From assembly GCF_035222485.1 (NCBI RefSeq), contig NC_085923.1, positions 3,782,001-3,846,000 on the forward strand: a stretch of DNA of 64,000 nucleotides, read 5' to 3'. This DNA comes from Podospora pseudoanserina (taxonomy: Eukaryota; Ascomycota; Sordariomycetes; Sordariales; Podosporaceae). Positions 41,328 to 54,126 of the stretch are shown here, in pieces (the first letter of the stretch is position 1; each line of letters opens with the position of its first letter). The position numbers and the translations under genes were made by a program. The notes beneath the pieces were generated by a model. The model saw nothing but the letters and a program-made list of their open reading frames with translations. It was not told the origin of the DNA and did no database searches.

Positions 41328-44300
41328 CGTTATATACTTACTTTAACTCTATTACGGATAAGTTAAAGACGTTTTTTTACTACTATGGCCGGACCTAAGA
41401 ATATTCAGATGGGAGGCGTCCCGCCTAGCCTAGATAGCGAGGGACCTTCCACTAGCACTAGACCTACACTTACTATTGCAGAATAGGTCGTTAAGCGCCT
41501 TAGGGAGCTTAAGGAAGAGGCTTAGCAGACCCGGAAGTAGATTATCGCCATTACGACTATACTTAAGTTAACCGTTAAGTTCCTAGTACCGGAGCGCTAT
41601 AAAGGAAGAAAGGCAGAGCTTAAAGGATTTTTAATTTAGCTTAAAACTTATTTTCGTTATTACCTAAACTAATTTATTAACGAAAAGTTAAAAGTAATCT
41701 TCGCGGCTACTAGACTTAAGGATAGGGCTCTCGCGTAGTTTAAGCCTATCCTCGATAACTATTATAAATAGAAGCCGGAGGACTAAAAGAAGATTACCGT
41801 AAAATACTTTAAGAGCTATCGTATCTTTAAGGCTAAGCTTAAAAAGGTATTTAGGGAGTACGATAAGGTAAAGCGCGCGTAAAAGAAGCTCGTAAACCTA
41901 TGTTAAACGCGTTTAGCGGTTAATTACGTAGCTTTATTTAAGATCGATAGCCTACGTAGTACCATTAACGATAAAGGGTTAATATAGCTCTTCTATAACG
42001 GCCTTAAAGAAAAAATAAAGGATAAATTATATAAGGAGTTAAAGCCTAATACTATCGATAAGTATATCGCTATAGCTATTCGGATCGACGATCGGTAATT
42101 CTAGCGGCGTATAGAGAAGAGAGGTAGTAAGGGTCACTACGGTAATAATAATAATAAAGGATACTTCGGTAATAACTATCTTAACGATAAATAAAAAAGA
42201 AAATACCTTAATACTAATTATTCCGGTATTATATATGTAGGACCGATAGAAGTCGACGCTATATAATAATAAAGATTATAAGGCCGGGGCTAAGGTAAAG
42301 ATAACCTTAAGTATTTTAATTACGGTAAAGTAGGATACTTTAAGAAGGACTATAGGGTACCTAAACGGCTCGGATAGAAAAAGGAAATCGTATTAACTAC
42401 TATATCGAAAAGACTAAAGATTATAGAGGTAGTAGCTATCGGGTATTAGTAAGGCGGAGCGGTAAACTCCGAGGAAAACTTTAATTAGTACGCTAGATAA
42501 AAAAATATAGAGTTCTAGGAGGTAAAGGAAGCCCTAAAAAGGCTAAAGGTAGAGCACGAGGAAGGAGATCTTTAAATATAAGTATTATAAAATTAATTAA
42601 TATAGATCGCTACGAAAGTTATTATAGAAGTTATTAAAAACGAGGGTCTTACGTAAGGACCTATTAAGTGGACGATATTAAAGAGGTAGTATAGTAAGTA
42701 CGGAATTATTATTTTACAGGATATATTATAGCCTATAAAGCTCTTATATAAGAGCTAAAAAGAGTATTAAAAAGGTAGGAAGGTCGCTAGTATTAGGATT
42801 ACGAAGTTACTAAAGGATATACTAATACCTATATAATATATACCCTATAAAGGAGATACGGTATAGCTTTATCCTAGATATTTAGAATATTAAAGAGTAC
42901 TTTAGTTCCAATATATTATATATAAATATATAGAATATTATTAAAGTAAGTTACTATACGGCTATTAGCCGGTACGTAAAGTAAATAAGGAGGGTAAACT
43001 ATAGCTAGTTAGAAAGACTATAGCCCGATAGAAAAAAGCCTAATAGGAGGATCTAAACGATTACGTTTTATAAAAGGTTTAAGACCCGGTTAAACTAAAA
43101 GATAGCCTTTAAATTATATAAATCGTACTAAAGTATACGAGGTACTACGTCGAATACGTAAACGGTTGGAATATAGATAATAACGTACGTTCGTAGAAGA
43201 AAATAATACTAAGATAGTATTTAAGCCTAAACTACGCTATATACTTGCGGGAGAAGGTTAAGTAATATTATTAAGCTAAAACGCTTAAAACTAAGTAGAA
43301 AAACCGCTATCGGGTATAAATGCGAGAGAATACTAAAAACGGAAAATAGGAGGAAGCTAAGTAAATATAATTAAGGGACTTCGTATAGTTAGTTAATACG
43401 GAGTAAGAGAACGCTTTTAAACGATATAACCGTTTAGGAAACGACTTACGGCCCTTCGCGGAAACCGGTAACCTCTAACGGACCACGAACGGTATTTTCG
43501 TAAATATTAACGTAAAGCGAAGGTATAGGATAACGACCCGGCGCTCGTTAGCGAGGTCGCTACCGTATAAAGAGGAGGTAAGAAAGATAAACGCCTTTAA
43601 GTTACTATATAATAGAGGGATCTCCAGGCAATAGTATTAGTAAACGGTAATACAAAGACGAACTTAATTTTATTATAATTCGCGTACTAAGCCCGTATAC
43701 TATAGAAAAAAAAAAGGAATAGATAGTTATATAAGGTCTATTTCCTACGTAAAAGGTTTATAAGGAAATACTACCTTTAGATATTATAGTCGAAGGAAAA
43801 ACGATATTAATTATATTCGACATTATAAATATAGGACCCTCGAAGGATATAATCCTAGAGTAACTATAATATAAAGATTATAACTTAGATATCGATTAGA
43901 GGGATAGTAGCTACCTACGATTAAAAGAGCCTTAAAAGTATCTAACTAACGATAGAAGATTAGGAGTACGTACGGAGTAAAGTATAGGATAAGCACCTTC
44001 TACGGTACTACCGTAAGGAGTATAGGAAATAATAATATATTTTATTAATATAGGCGGTAAGATCGAAGAAGTAGGGTTAACGACGTTAGTAGAGATATTA
44101 AAGGTTAATAAATACGTCTATTATAATAATATAAAGAAAGGTAAGAAAAAGGTAGTACCGGTAGAATATCGAGGATACCTAGCCTTTACGGCTAAATATT
44201 TAGAGGGGCTTCTAGAGCGAGGACTATAGGATTACGAAATTAAGTTAAAAGAAAGAGCTAAGCTACGGCTATTTAAGGTCTACTATACTAACGATAAATA

Positions 44301-47063
44301 AAGTAAGGAGCTACGGAAATATTTAAACGAGAATTTAAAGAAAGGATATATTAAGAAGTTTATATCGCTAGTAAAATACCCTATATTCTTTATACCGAAG
44401 AAGGACAGTAATTTATAACTATATATAGACTACTAGTAGCTAAATAACGAAACGATAAAAAATAATTACCCGCTACCGTTAATATTTAGATTACGGAGTT
44501 AACTAATAAAAGTATAATACTTTATACGCTTAAATATATCTATCGGGTACGCCTATATACGGATTAAAGAAAGAGATAAATAAAAAATAGCGTTTCGCAT
44601 ACCCTATAATTATTTCGAGTATTTCGTAATACTATTCGGATTAATTAATATGCCTATAACGTTTTAATCTCTTATTAATTATACTATACGAAAGTACTTC
44701 GATAAAATAGTAGTATACTATCTTAACGACGTTCTTATTTACTTATATACTTTAAAGGAATATAAGCGATACGTATAAAAGATACTTAACGCGCTATACG
44801 GAGCCGGACTTTCCGTTAATAAAAAAAAGAGCGAGTTTTACGTATAGAAAATAGTATATTTAGGATATTTAATATCGCTAAGTAAGGTTCGTATAGAATT
44901 TAAGAAAATTACGGTAGTTAAAGACTAGCTTACGCCGTAATTATAAATATACGTTAGGGAATTCTTAAGGTTTACGAATTTCTATTAGATATTTATCCGT
45001 AAGTATATAAGTATCGCGCGGTTATTTAACCATTTAACTAAAAAAGACGTAGAGTTCCGGTAGGGGTAGGAAGAAAAGTAGGCTTTCCAGGAGCTAAAAG
45101 AGGCTATTTTAGAGGACCCGGTACTTAAATTACTAAACCCTAGTCGATTATTTAAAGTCAAGGTAAACGTATTAAACTATATAATTAATAGATAATTAGG
45201 ATAGCGAAACGATAACGGTAAGCTATACCCGGTAGCCTTTTTTTCGAAGAAGCTCGAGGGAGTACGTTAAAACTACTTAATCCACGATAAAGAGCTACTC
45301 GCTATTATCGAAGCGTTCGAGGAATAGAGGCTATACCTTAGCGGTACTAAGTATAAAGTATAGGTCTATACGGACCATAAGAATCTACAGTACTTTATTA
45401 CTACGAAAGTCTTTAATATACGGTAAATATAATAGTTAAAGTTTCTCTCGGAATTTAATTTTTAAATTAACTATAAAAAGGGTTCGGAAAACGCTAGGGC
45501 AGACGCACTTAGCCGGTAAACCAACTACTATAAAAATATACCTAAGGAGTTATTACTATTACTTAAGGAGGCGCTAAATAATACCCTTAAGCATCCACTA
45601 TAGCCGTAAATAGAGTATTACGCAGTATATTATAAGAAAACCACTTTTAGTAAATACTAAAGGAAATTAAATAACGATATTATAGAGCAATACTAGCAGG
45701 AAAAGCTAGAGCCATAAGGTATTTAAAAGGATAATTAGGAAAGACTATAATATAAAAACCGAGTATACGTAAGGCTAAGTAATAAGACGATACTAGTAAT
45801 AGAGATTTACGTATTAAAGCTCGGAGGATATATAGGTATCGCTAAGACTATAGAAAAGATTAAGCAACACTTTAACTAACTAGGGATTAAAGATAACGTT
45901 AAAGAAACTATTTAATTATACTATATATACGAAAGAACGAAGGTTACGAGGCATAAGCCCTATAGATTTCTAGAGCTACTACCGGTAATAAAACGGCTAT
46001 AAAGTTTAGTTACGATAGACTTTATTACTAAATTACTAAAATCTAAAAATACAATAACCGGCGTTAAATATAATAGTATATTAACGGTAGTCGATAGACT
46101 TACTAAGTAAATATACTTCTTGCTTTATAAAGAAACTTAGTCGGTAGAATAACTAGCGGATATAGTACTACGGTATATTATATTAATATATATATAGCTA
46201 AAGGAGTTTATTATAAACCGCGATACTAAATTCGTATCGAAATTTTAAAAAGCGTTAATAACGAGGCTAGGGGTAATAAATAAGGCGTCTTCGGCCTACT
46301 ATCCTTAGACGGACGGTTAAATAGAACGGTTTAACTAAATCGTAAAACAGTACCTACGGAATTATATTAATTTCGAGCAAAACGATTAAGTTAAATTATT
46401 ACTTACGGTACAATTAATATATAATATATCGCTAACTAAAACGACTAAAGCTATACCGTTCTTCGCGAACTTCGATTATAAGGCAAACCTACGGTAAGGA
46501 CCTGCGGTTAAAGTACCTAAGGCTAGGGTTAAAGTAAATAAAATATATATACTTTACGGTAAGCTTAAGCAAGAATTAAAGTTTATAAAGGAAAGGATAC
46601 GGAAATACTATAATACTAAAAGGCTTAAAGGACCTTGCTTTAAGGGGGGGGATATAGTATTCCTTTCTATACGTAATTTACGTACTAAAAAACCTAATAA
46701 GAAACTAAACCACAGAAGAGTAGGCCCATTTAAAGTTAAGAGGAAGATATCGGAAACGGTATTTAAACTAAAGCTACCCCGTACAATACGTTTACGGTCA
46801 CACACTTTCTATATCTTACTTCTGGAGCCCGCACCACAGGCAAGTAAGGCCAATACACAGGCAGTGGCGGAGGACGAAAAAAAAAAGTATAATGTGGAAA
46901 AAATATTAGATTTACGGTTTAATAAAGGCTAATTAAAGTATTTAGTTAGTTAATTAGGATATCCGGCTATAAATAACTCGTGGAAACCATAAGCATACCT
47001 TAACTACCTAAATAAGTAAAAAGAATTCTATTAGCGATATCCGGACCGACTAAAGCCCAAGAA

Positions 47064-47133
47064 AACCTCGATAGGAATCGAACCTGCGCCTTCGACGTAG
47101 TGGCCGACGTGCAATATATTATACTACGAGGTT
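47064..47133 (-). pseudogene. tRNA-like remnant inside the chromovirus fossil
   Basis: A 70-nt minus-strand sequence with a perfect 7-bp acceptor stem (AACCTCG with CGAGGTT). It has a TTCGATT T-loop on a mostly paired stem, a 3-bp D stem and an anticodon stem with 4 of 5 pairs. The anticodon loop lacks the universal U33, so identity (CAC by position) is unreliable. It resembles a mutated tRNA copy rather than a working gene. Confidence 0.5.
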
Positions 47134-47269
47134 AGAAGGTATAAAAGGGACCTAGGTATAAAGACTATTACGTATTTTAACTACCTTGGGAGGTGGAAGG
47201 TATGCCCTCGGCAATATCCTAAAGGGTTAGGAAGGAAGGACCGGCCGTACCCGGGTCTAGAGAAAGATT

Positions 47270-47800
47270 AGGCGGCTAGTTAAAAGCTAAAGAAGGGTTT
47301 AGGAAAGAAAGATTAGGGGGAGTAGCGAAAGCATTCGCCGCCGGCGGGCTATACGGGGTAGTAAGCCGCGCGGGAAACTCTCTCTTTTCCTTATTAAGGA
47401 GCCGAGACTCGTAACGAAAAGCAGTAAGGGCCCGAGCCTTAAGGGCACGCGATTGTACTTTAAGACAAAGAAGCTTACTTAAGGTAACCTGTTTTTCGGC
47501 ATCCAGGCGTTCCTTCTCCCTAATCAAAGAACGAACTACGGGACCAGTTAACGAGGGAAGGGAACGGCCGAAGAAGAGACTTACGATCTACACCATAGAC
47601 GTTATAATAGGAACGACTCGACTTAATACACGGGAGATACCGCTCGTATCGAGGAAAAGCCATACACTCGAGGTTATTCTCTTTATAGTAAGTGCACTCG
47701 GGTATAATAAAGCTAAATTTCTCGAGGAAACATATTTAATCGCGGCGACGGTCGGTACTCGTACGAGTTAATTTCTTTATACGATTAGACATAATAGCTA
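47270..47800 (-). pseudogene. Antisense coding-like block inside the chromovirus fossil
   Basis: On the strand opposite gag-pol, between the chromodomain and the 3' LTR. One stretch (47,276-47,527) stays open for 83 codons, which is notable in an element so heavily eroded, and contains IREKERLDAEKQ followed by a Leu/Lys/Arg-rich helix. Upstream antisense sequence also looks coding-like, with spaced Cys residues. The pattern (Cys-rich front, REKERLD coiled coil) recalls accessory ORFs of fungal LTR elements. It is part of the fossil and broken. Confidence 0.5.
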
Positions 47801-47909
47801 AGGTAAGAAGGGAGAGAAAGGCTTACTATAGAAATGCGGAAGAAATGGGGATCGGTAACTATTTTAGGAATACGGTCGCCGGGGCGTCGACCTGAGAAAA
47901 GGGGCATTA

Positions 47910-48358
47910 TATTATAGTTAACCCAACAGCAGGCCGCGCCACATGTAGGGCGTAGGACGCCCCTAACCTATCGTTAAGGAGGTCAGGGGATAACCAATTA
48001 GGGGTAAGCAAAAGCGCTATGGCGCCAAGGCTCATAAGCACTCTGCAGGATGCAATGTGCTAGGAGTGATCAGAGGGATAGCACGACGAGCACTTCGCAG
48101 GATGCAATATGCTAGGAGTGATCGGGGCCGTAGCAGGGCGAGCACCTCACGGTCCTGAGGTCTATATATACGGAGGAACTGGCCGGTGTAGATAGACAGT
48201 TCCGCAGTATGCAATACAAGTTACAATCGTTGGTATTCAGACTATTGTAATAGAGACAAGCCGTTGTTGTACACTATTTAGCTGTACCGGACCAGGATTG
48301 TTCAGAAGTGCCTTCAACCAGTGTCCCTTTCAGAGGTTCTGGATAGGGGTTCGTCACA
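47910..48358 (+). repeat. 3' LTR of the chromovirus fossil
   Basis: 449 bp, same length as the 5' LTR, ending GGTTCGTCACA before GTAAG. Mostly spared from the AT shift seen in the interior. Confidence 0.92.
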
Positions 48359-48363
48359 GTAAG

Positions 48364-49980
48364 TAGGTATCTTGGATACCTATGTAAGAGGTCTTCAGGT
48401 CACGCATATATGGCAGAATAGGGCGGTCTCGCCTACCTAGGACGAAATCCGAAACATTCCGAAAAGTGACAAATATTTATCAGGTATCGGAAATTACTCA
48501 GTGAATCTTTACCGCCATCGACCACGACTCGTTCACTGGTCTTTCCGTGTGAGGAAGACATTGAGTCTCCGGCCCCATCTTGATTGGACAGAGAGCGGCG
48601 CAACACCACATAATGTAATGTGAATGCGCCAGTTATTACCGCAATTTCACCAGCTTGTAGACAAGGAGCTTAAATCGCTCCTTTCGCCGGTTTCAAAACT
48701 TTCGTGAAATGTCCACCAGCCTTGCAAACTGGCGTAGCGTCATTATCAATCACAGGCCAGCGGCTCAGAGCAAACCTGCTTTCACCAAGACATGCAGCCC
48801 AATATTGTCTGAGCCAGCCAACCATCAGTGATCAGTGGCCTCAAGACATGCAGATTCCAAAAGTGTCGGCCGCTGATCTATCGTTTTTCGACCTTTTTAG
48901 TGGACAGATCGTCGTGATTCGTGGATTTGGTTTGGATCAAGTCATGGAAGGCATTTTAATTAAGTCCTTTTGTTGGCTTGACCTGCGGACATGATAAGCG
49001 GCCAGGCCCTATACTAGGAGAGTTCCGGGCCGGTTCCGAGGGTGGGTTCCGGCCGCCGCCTTGGTTGCCAAGTTTAACTCAGGTTGCCAGTAAAGTCTGT
49101 GATGCCCCAAACTTGGCTGACCTGCACTGACTTATTGCCCACCCTGGAACTTTCGATTTGAGATACGCTGGTTCGCTAGGTAGCTAGCTAGCCGAATCCA
49201 TCCGACGACAAACACCAACCCAGGAGATCTTGAAGCTTTGGTTAGTGACCACAGTACCACAACGAAATCTTAGAGTAAGCAAGGTACCGAAGGTTATTTG
49301 GAGAAATCAGGGTAGAAGTACACACGCAGTGTAGTTTGTATCAGGAAGATCTAGTACATTCTTGGAGTACATTCTTGGTAGTTCCGGACACTGCCCAGAC
49401 CATTCCATATTTGTCAAAAGCCAATGCCGCTGCCTGGACCTGGTAGACATCCGGGAAGGCGTTGAGCCGCACCAGTCAGCCCATGACAGTGGACCACCAA
49501 CAAGGTTGCATGTGACCCGCAGATGCGCCATCGACAAGGCTATCAGTCCCTGTTCCCAGGGAGAGACTCGCAACAGAGTTTGATAACGGACAGTTGACCA
49601 ATAAATCTAGTATCCTCGCCATCCCCCCTGCCGGCTGAGATTTTGGACTTCGTTGGGTTCCATTCGATCCGCCAAACGCCCTGGGCTGGGCCGGCCCTGC
49701 ATAAATCTTTCGCTAGGTGTGGGTCATGACTTGTCCGATGGGGCTTTGATCTTATATCGACAAGCAAGATGGTTACGACTTTCAAAATGGCATGATATCT
49801 CGACATTGTCGATGAGTAGGACGGCTATGACATGAGCTACTTCATCTTTTTGATAGCCAGCTTAAGATCCAGGCGTTTGCTCTTGGAAGAAGTATAAGAG
49901 CCCTTCGTCTGCCTTGCCCTGTCTTGACACTTGCTCTTCATTGAAAACATCACACCAACACGAGAGCTGCAACGCTTATC
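48364..49980. other. Gene-poor flank of the repeat island
   Basis: GC content returns to normal directly after the LTR. No supported gene in 1.6 kb. The last part (from about 49,840) is the promoter of the secreted repeat protein, with a TATA box at 49,893. Confidence 0.5.
49893..49898 (+). promoter_or_regulatory. TATA box of the secreted repeat-protein gene
   Basis: TATAAG 83 bp before the ATG at 49,981. Confidence 0.5.
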
Positions 49981-52385
49981 ATGACCAAGTCCTTCGCCCG
50001 CCCCCCATGGGGCGTTCTGGCAGTTGGGGCCATGATCATGGTCCCGTCTGCTCTTGCTGCTATTCGCCTCGATATAGGCCCTCGAAACGTCCAGGTTGCC
50101 GAGATCACACCTGGTGCCGACATCAGACGCGACAAGCAAGAAGTTCTGTTCAACGAACCAGACTCAGACTTTGATCTCCCGCTTCGCTGCAAGCCGGCTC
50201 AGGGCAAGCTTCTCACACTCACCGACGACGAAAAGTGGGCTGCCTGCTGCCCGCCCGGTTCTCGACTGCTCGGCACGATTAACACGGCGTTTGACTGCTG
50301 TGGCGAGGGTCATGACTTGGCAGGAAGCAAAGATACGGGATGGACATGTTGTCCTTCGGGCTACGAGTATGATGGCACCAAGTGCAAAGACCCAAAACCT
50401 CTCTGTCCCAACGGAATGGAGCTCGTGGACGGGAAGTGTGTATGTCCACCCGGGACTACCCGGCTGCGGATGGAACCTGTGAGCCAAACACGGCCAGTGG
50501 AGGTGATAGCAATGGGGGAAACCAGGCCGGAAAGCATCCTTCAGGTCCTTGTTCATCAGAAATCTCCTCCGGTACGACCACCACATCACCGTTTCTGTAT
50601 GACCATACCTAGTTTCCCAGGCCAGCTAACTCGTTGACAGGAAAATGCTACCTCTTTAAGATGGACAACGGCGAGTATCTCGGTTTCAACAAGAAGTGGT
50701 ACGCTGCGTCTAAGCCTTCCCGCGATCACCAGATGGGCAAGTTCAAGCTCTGCAAGACCAAGGCCTGCCTCGATTCCGAGTCTAGCGAGATCAACCCCGG
50801 TGATCCCATTCGCATTCTAGACCTTCACGGTGAACCGAATAGCGGCAAGGACCCCAACCAGTGGCTCAATAACGCACAAAACGGAGGCCACATTGCCCGT
50901 ACACCCAAGTTTGAGGATGCCGGCGTGTTCACAATCAGCAAATGGACCGAGGGCAAATACTGCATCTCAGGCCTGGAGACCGGCGTCGGTCCTACTTGTC
51001 CCAGTGATAGTCCTGCCCTGACGTTCAACACCCTCGATACTGAGAGCTGCTTACCTCTTGAGCTGGTGACGGTGCCTTGCAACATCCGCGACCCCACCAA
51101 CAACTGTTTATGGTCGGGAAGCCAGCAAAAGCCATGTCCCACGGGGTTTTCGTGCCTACATAACGGACAATCCCCCGGACAGTTTCCAAGTGGTCAAAGT
51201 CCTGGTGGTCAAAATCCTGGCAGCCAAAGTCCTGCTGGCCAAAGTCCTGGTAGTCAGTTCCCAGGTGGACAGTTTCCCGATGGGTACTTTCCTAATGGAC
51301 AGAACCCAGGTGATCGGTTTCCTGGTGGCCAGAACCCAGGTGGTCAGTTTCCCGGCGGTCAGAACCCAAGTGGTCAAAACCCAGGGGGACAGAATCCCGG
51401 TGGTCAGTTTCCAAGTGGCCAGATTCCCGGTGGTCAGTTTCCTGGTGGCCAGTTTCCTGGTGGCCAGTTTCCCGACGGACAGAACCCTGGTGGCCAGTTT
51501 CCTGGTGGCCAGTTTCCCGACGGACAGAACCCTGGTGGACAAAATCCTGGATGCCGCCCTCCTCCGACTGGGACACTTACGCCGGGAGTTGGCGCAACTC
51601 CGACCTGCCCGCCTGGACAGCCATGGAAGGATGGAACCTGTGTTATCACCATCACCGATTGTGCTGACCGGGCTCATCACGAGTTTGGCGATACGTCGTA
51701 TAATCCGGCGAACTTCCCCTGTTCCATTGGTCGGGAGCGTCCGTGCCGTGGTGAGCAAGTTCAAGACTGGAAGCCAGCCAACCTTCCTTGGACTGGCACT
51801 TACCGCCAGCCTGGACCCCCTCAGCCTTATGAAACGACGATCAACTTTGACTTTGATGTCGTAATGAGTATTGTCGATGTCGAAGCCCAGAGCGAGCACT
51901 TTTTGGTTAACCTTGACGGCACGTTTTGGGGCGAGACAGGGGGTGAGCGAGGGTACAAGAATCAGTATATCGGCAACTATAATGACCCAGAGTGGTGTCT
52001 TTTGAATGGATATACAAGAGGATATTTCTTGATTCCGAAGGGTATGTTGTCTTCTTTCCTCTACCTATGCGTCCCACTCTGATAAATTATCTCGACTTAT
52101 CATTGTTGACACTGTCTGCATCACAGGGCAACATTGACCATTGAATGGCCTCAGGGAACGGGCAAGTACCAAAATGATGGGGGCGGTAACTGGTGGTACG
52201 GCATTGCACGCTACCGGTTCGACAAGCTGTGCGATCCCAGCAGGTGTCTACCTGATTGCGCTGTTGAGAAGGAGAAGGAGGCTCAACAGTTGAGATTGCA
52301 GCTGCAGAGAGAAGGGAAGTGGCCATCTGTTGCAAGCTCGCAGGGAAAGCAGTGGGGTTACTACGATCAGAAGGTCGTGGCCTGA
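49981..52385 (+). CDS. Secreted Cys-rich protein with GGQxP repeat stalk; apparent frameshift
   Basis: Exons: 49981-50571, 50641-52045, 52127-52385. Introns: 50,572-50,640 (GTACGA, GCTAAC branch) and 52,046-52,126 (weak GTTGTC donor, chosen because the nearby GTATGT breaks the frame). Signal peptide about residues 1-27. The N-terminal part is Cys-rich with EGF/chitin-binding-like spacing (AACCPPGS, FDCCGEGHD, WTCCPSGYEYDGTKC). A central domain starts KCYLFKMDNGEYLGF. A stalk of GGQFP/GGQNP units spans about 51,170-51,545. The C-terminal beta domain contains FDFDVVMSIVDVE and TIEWPQGTGKYQNDGG. Oddity: near 50,455 the frame must shift by one base to pass from DGKCVCPPG to YPAADGTCEPN. A 62-nt GTATGT...GAG intron could also bridge it, but the acceptor is poor. 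Likely a cell-wall or adhesin-type protein; possibly a recent pseudogene or a sequencing slip. Confidence 0.7.
51170..51545 (+). repeat. Tandem 18-nt / GGQ(F/N/S)P coding repeat
   Basis: About 20 imperfect units, mostly 18 nt, encoding six residues such as GGQFPG or GGQNPG, with Asp and Ser variants. The unit differs mainly at Phe/Asn, so it alternates FP and NP blocks. Confidence 0.9.
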
Positions 52386-54126
52386 GGGTCTAAGGTACCT
52401 TGAAATGAATTGACCGAAAGGGCTGAGGATAGGAGTTACTGCTCGGTTTTGACAGATCTAAAGACGACAGTACACAAAAACACTGTCACCCGCATGAACC
52501 CCAAGGCAACGCTTCTGATGCTGAGAACCACTGAACGTTCGGCAGAGGCTTTTTCATGATGGTCCTTAGGCAGGCAGGTCTAATCATGGTCACTTTCCAT
52601 TGTATAATCAGGTATTTGGACCACGGGGCTTGTGATTGGCTAGGTTTGAAACCGCATATATGCTCGAGGACGGCCCAGCAGGTCGAGGGGAATGCAAGCG
52701 ACCAGGACAATCACTCTGCTCGAATTATCCGTTACCCGTACCTGGACATCAATTGAAAAGCGACCAGAAGTAGGCTGCGCGAGACTGCAGCCATTGATAA
52801 TGAACCTGGGGATGCTGTCGAGGAGACAAAAAAGGAACTTGGGATTGAAGGTGAAGGTGTCATCAGATAAACCTCTTTTGGAACCAAGTCATCCAATTTC
52901 TTTCTTGGTTCCATGTGCTGGGGCCAGACCCACTGTGGGATTTCATGCAAGCAAATTCCTGGGAAAGCCATTGGCCAGCACTTTGTTGGCCGGCCCAACG
53001 ATCCGGATTGCCAGGCCCACCAGCTGCCCCAGGCCCACCTCCCCGCATTCTAACCCTGTTCATTCCGCGGCCCGCCCGATGGTTTCTCCCAGCTCCATTC
53101 CCCTTTCATCCGGACTTTCTCCTGCCCCTGCAACATGCGCCGCTCTTTTCTTGTTTCGTTGACGTGATGAGGTGCCATTGATGGATCGTCGCTTTTCTGT
53201 CCATCACCCTCATTGCGTTGGGGGACAGGCAATATCCCCTATAGTACCCAGTCACTCCGTACAGTACATGCACACACTGACAGGTCGCGTGAGGTGGATT
53301 GCGTGCATCCAGTGCTCTTTCTTGGTGCTAACCCCATTGGCGAGCTTTCAGCGTTGCATTCCAGGTTCTGCTGTTCCGGGCCTTCTTCTCCCGTCGGCAT
53401 CCTCTCGCCCAACATCCCGGGCCAGCTCTGCCAGCCAAAGTCCAGCGGCAGGTGCTCTCGCATTCGTCAAATTGCACAAGGTGAGATGACTTGACCACAG
53501 AAGAGGTCTGTGTGGAAGCGTCATGCAGACAGTCAACACCCACGGCCGTCACGCCAGTCAACCGGGTATCGGTCACCTCGCGGCCTCCATTGAAAGTCCC
53601 AATGGCATGGGATTATTGTCTGGAACCGAGCACTTTATACGAAATTGCTCCCCAAAATTGCTTCACCAACACCACACCAGCACCATCCGTCACCAGGTGT
53701 TCCCCATCATGCAGGGGGGCAGCCTTCGGTACACCCTGTCCGCTTCGCCGTTTGGGTCGCCCCTCAGGAAGGCTGATACCCATGGAAGTTCCCCAGTTGA
53801 GTCCATACCCCGCTCATGGTGCAACGACGGACTGTCGACTAGCCTTGTTGGCATTTTGAAGGATTGCCCCCCTGGGCCTTGATGGACTCCCCTCTTGATC
53901 CGTGCTTGTTAACCGTCCTCAAGGGTCCGCCGAGGAGCGATGGCCCGTCATTGGAAGGGCTACTTGAACACCGGGTATGCACGCACGGGAGTCTGTGGCC
54001 TTTTGCTTTCTTCTTTTGTTCTTTTGGGACTTCTGCCGCACCATCTGACGACAACCTCTTTGGGCGGCATCCAGCACACAGCAACACTGAGCAAGGTGGC
54101 AACATCCCACCGAGAGTCAGGTCGCC
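52386..54126. other. 1.7-kb intergenic region, no gene supported
   Basis: Many short frames on both strands, none above 156 codons and none with family features. Contains a tract of C-rich sequence upstream of the transporter gene. Confidence 0.45.

Larger units (their letters stand above)
40879..48358 (+). mobile_element. Ty3/gypsy chromovirus LTR retrotransposon fossil (7.48 kb), structurally complete
   Basis: Two 449-bp LTRs in direct orientation (TG...CA type), flanked by the 5-bp duplication GTAAG at 40,874-40,878 and 48,359-48,363. Order of recognisable parts: gag-like region (from about 41,384), CCHC-type zinc knuckle (about 42,310), reverse transcriptase (about 44,250-44,950), RNase H (about 45,150-45,530), integrase (about 45,840-46,700), chromodomain (about 46,890-47,050), then an antisense coding-like block and a purine-rich tract next to the 3' LTR. 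Structure is whole but coding is broken at very many points, with the CpA/TpG-poor, CpG-retaining pattern of RIP, so it is inactive. LTR differences are mostly RIP-type, so they cannot date it; the intact duplication argues against great age. Confidence 0.93.

Noticed and set aside
51190-51545. CRISPR-like short repeats
   Set aside because: The repeats are in-frame coding 18-nt units without spacers, in a eukaryotic gene.
52386-54126. Possible extra genes from several 80-150 codon frames
   Set aside because: Frames are mutually overlapping, lack good splice continuity and show no family motifs.
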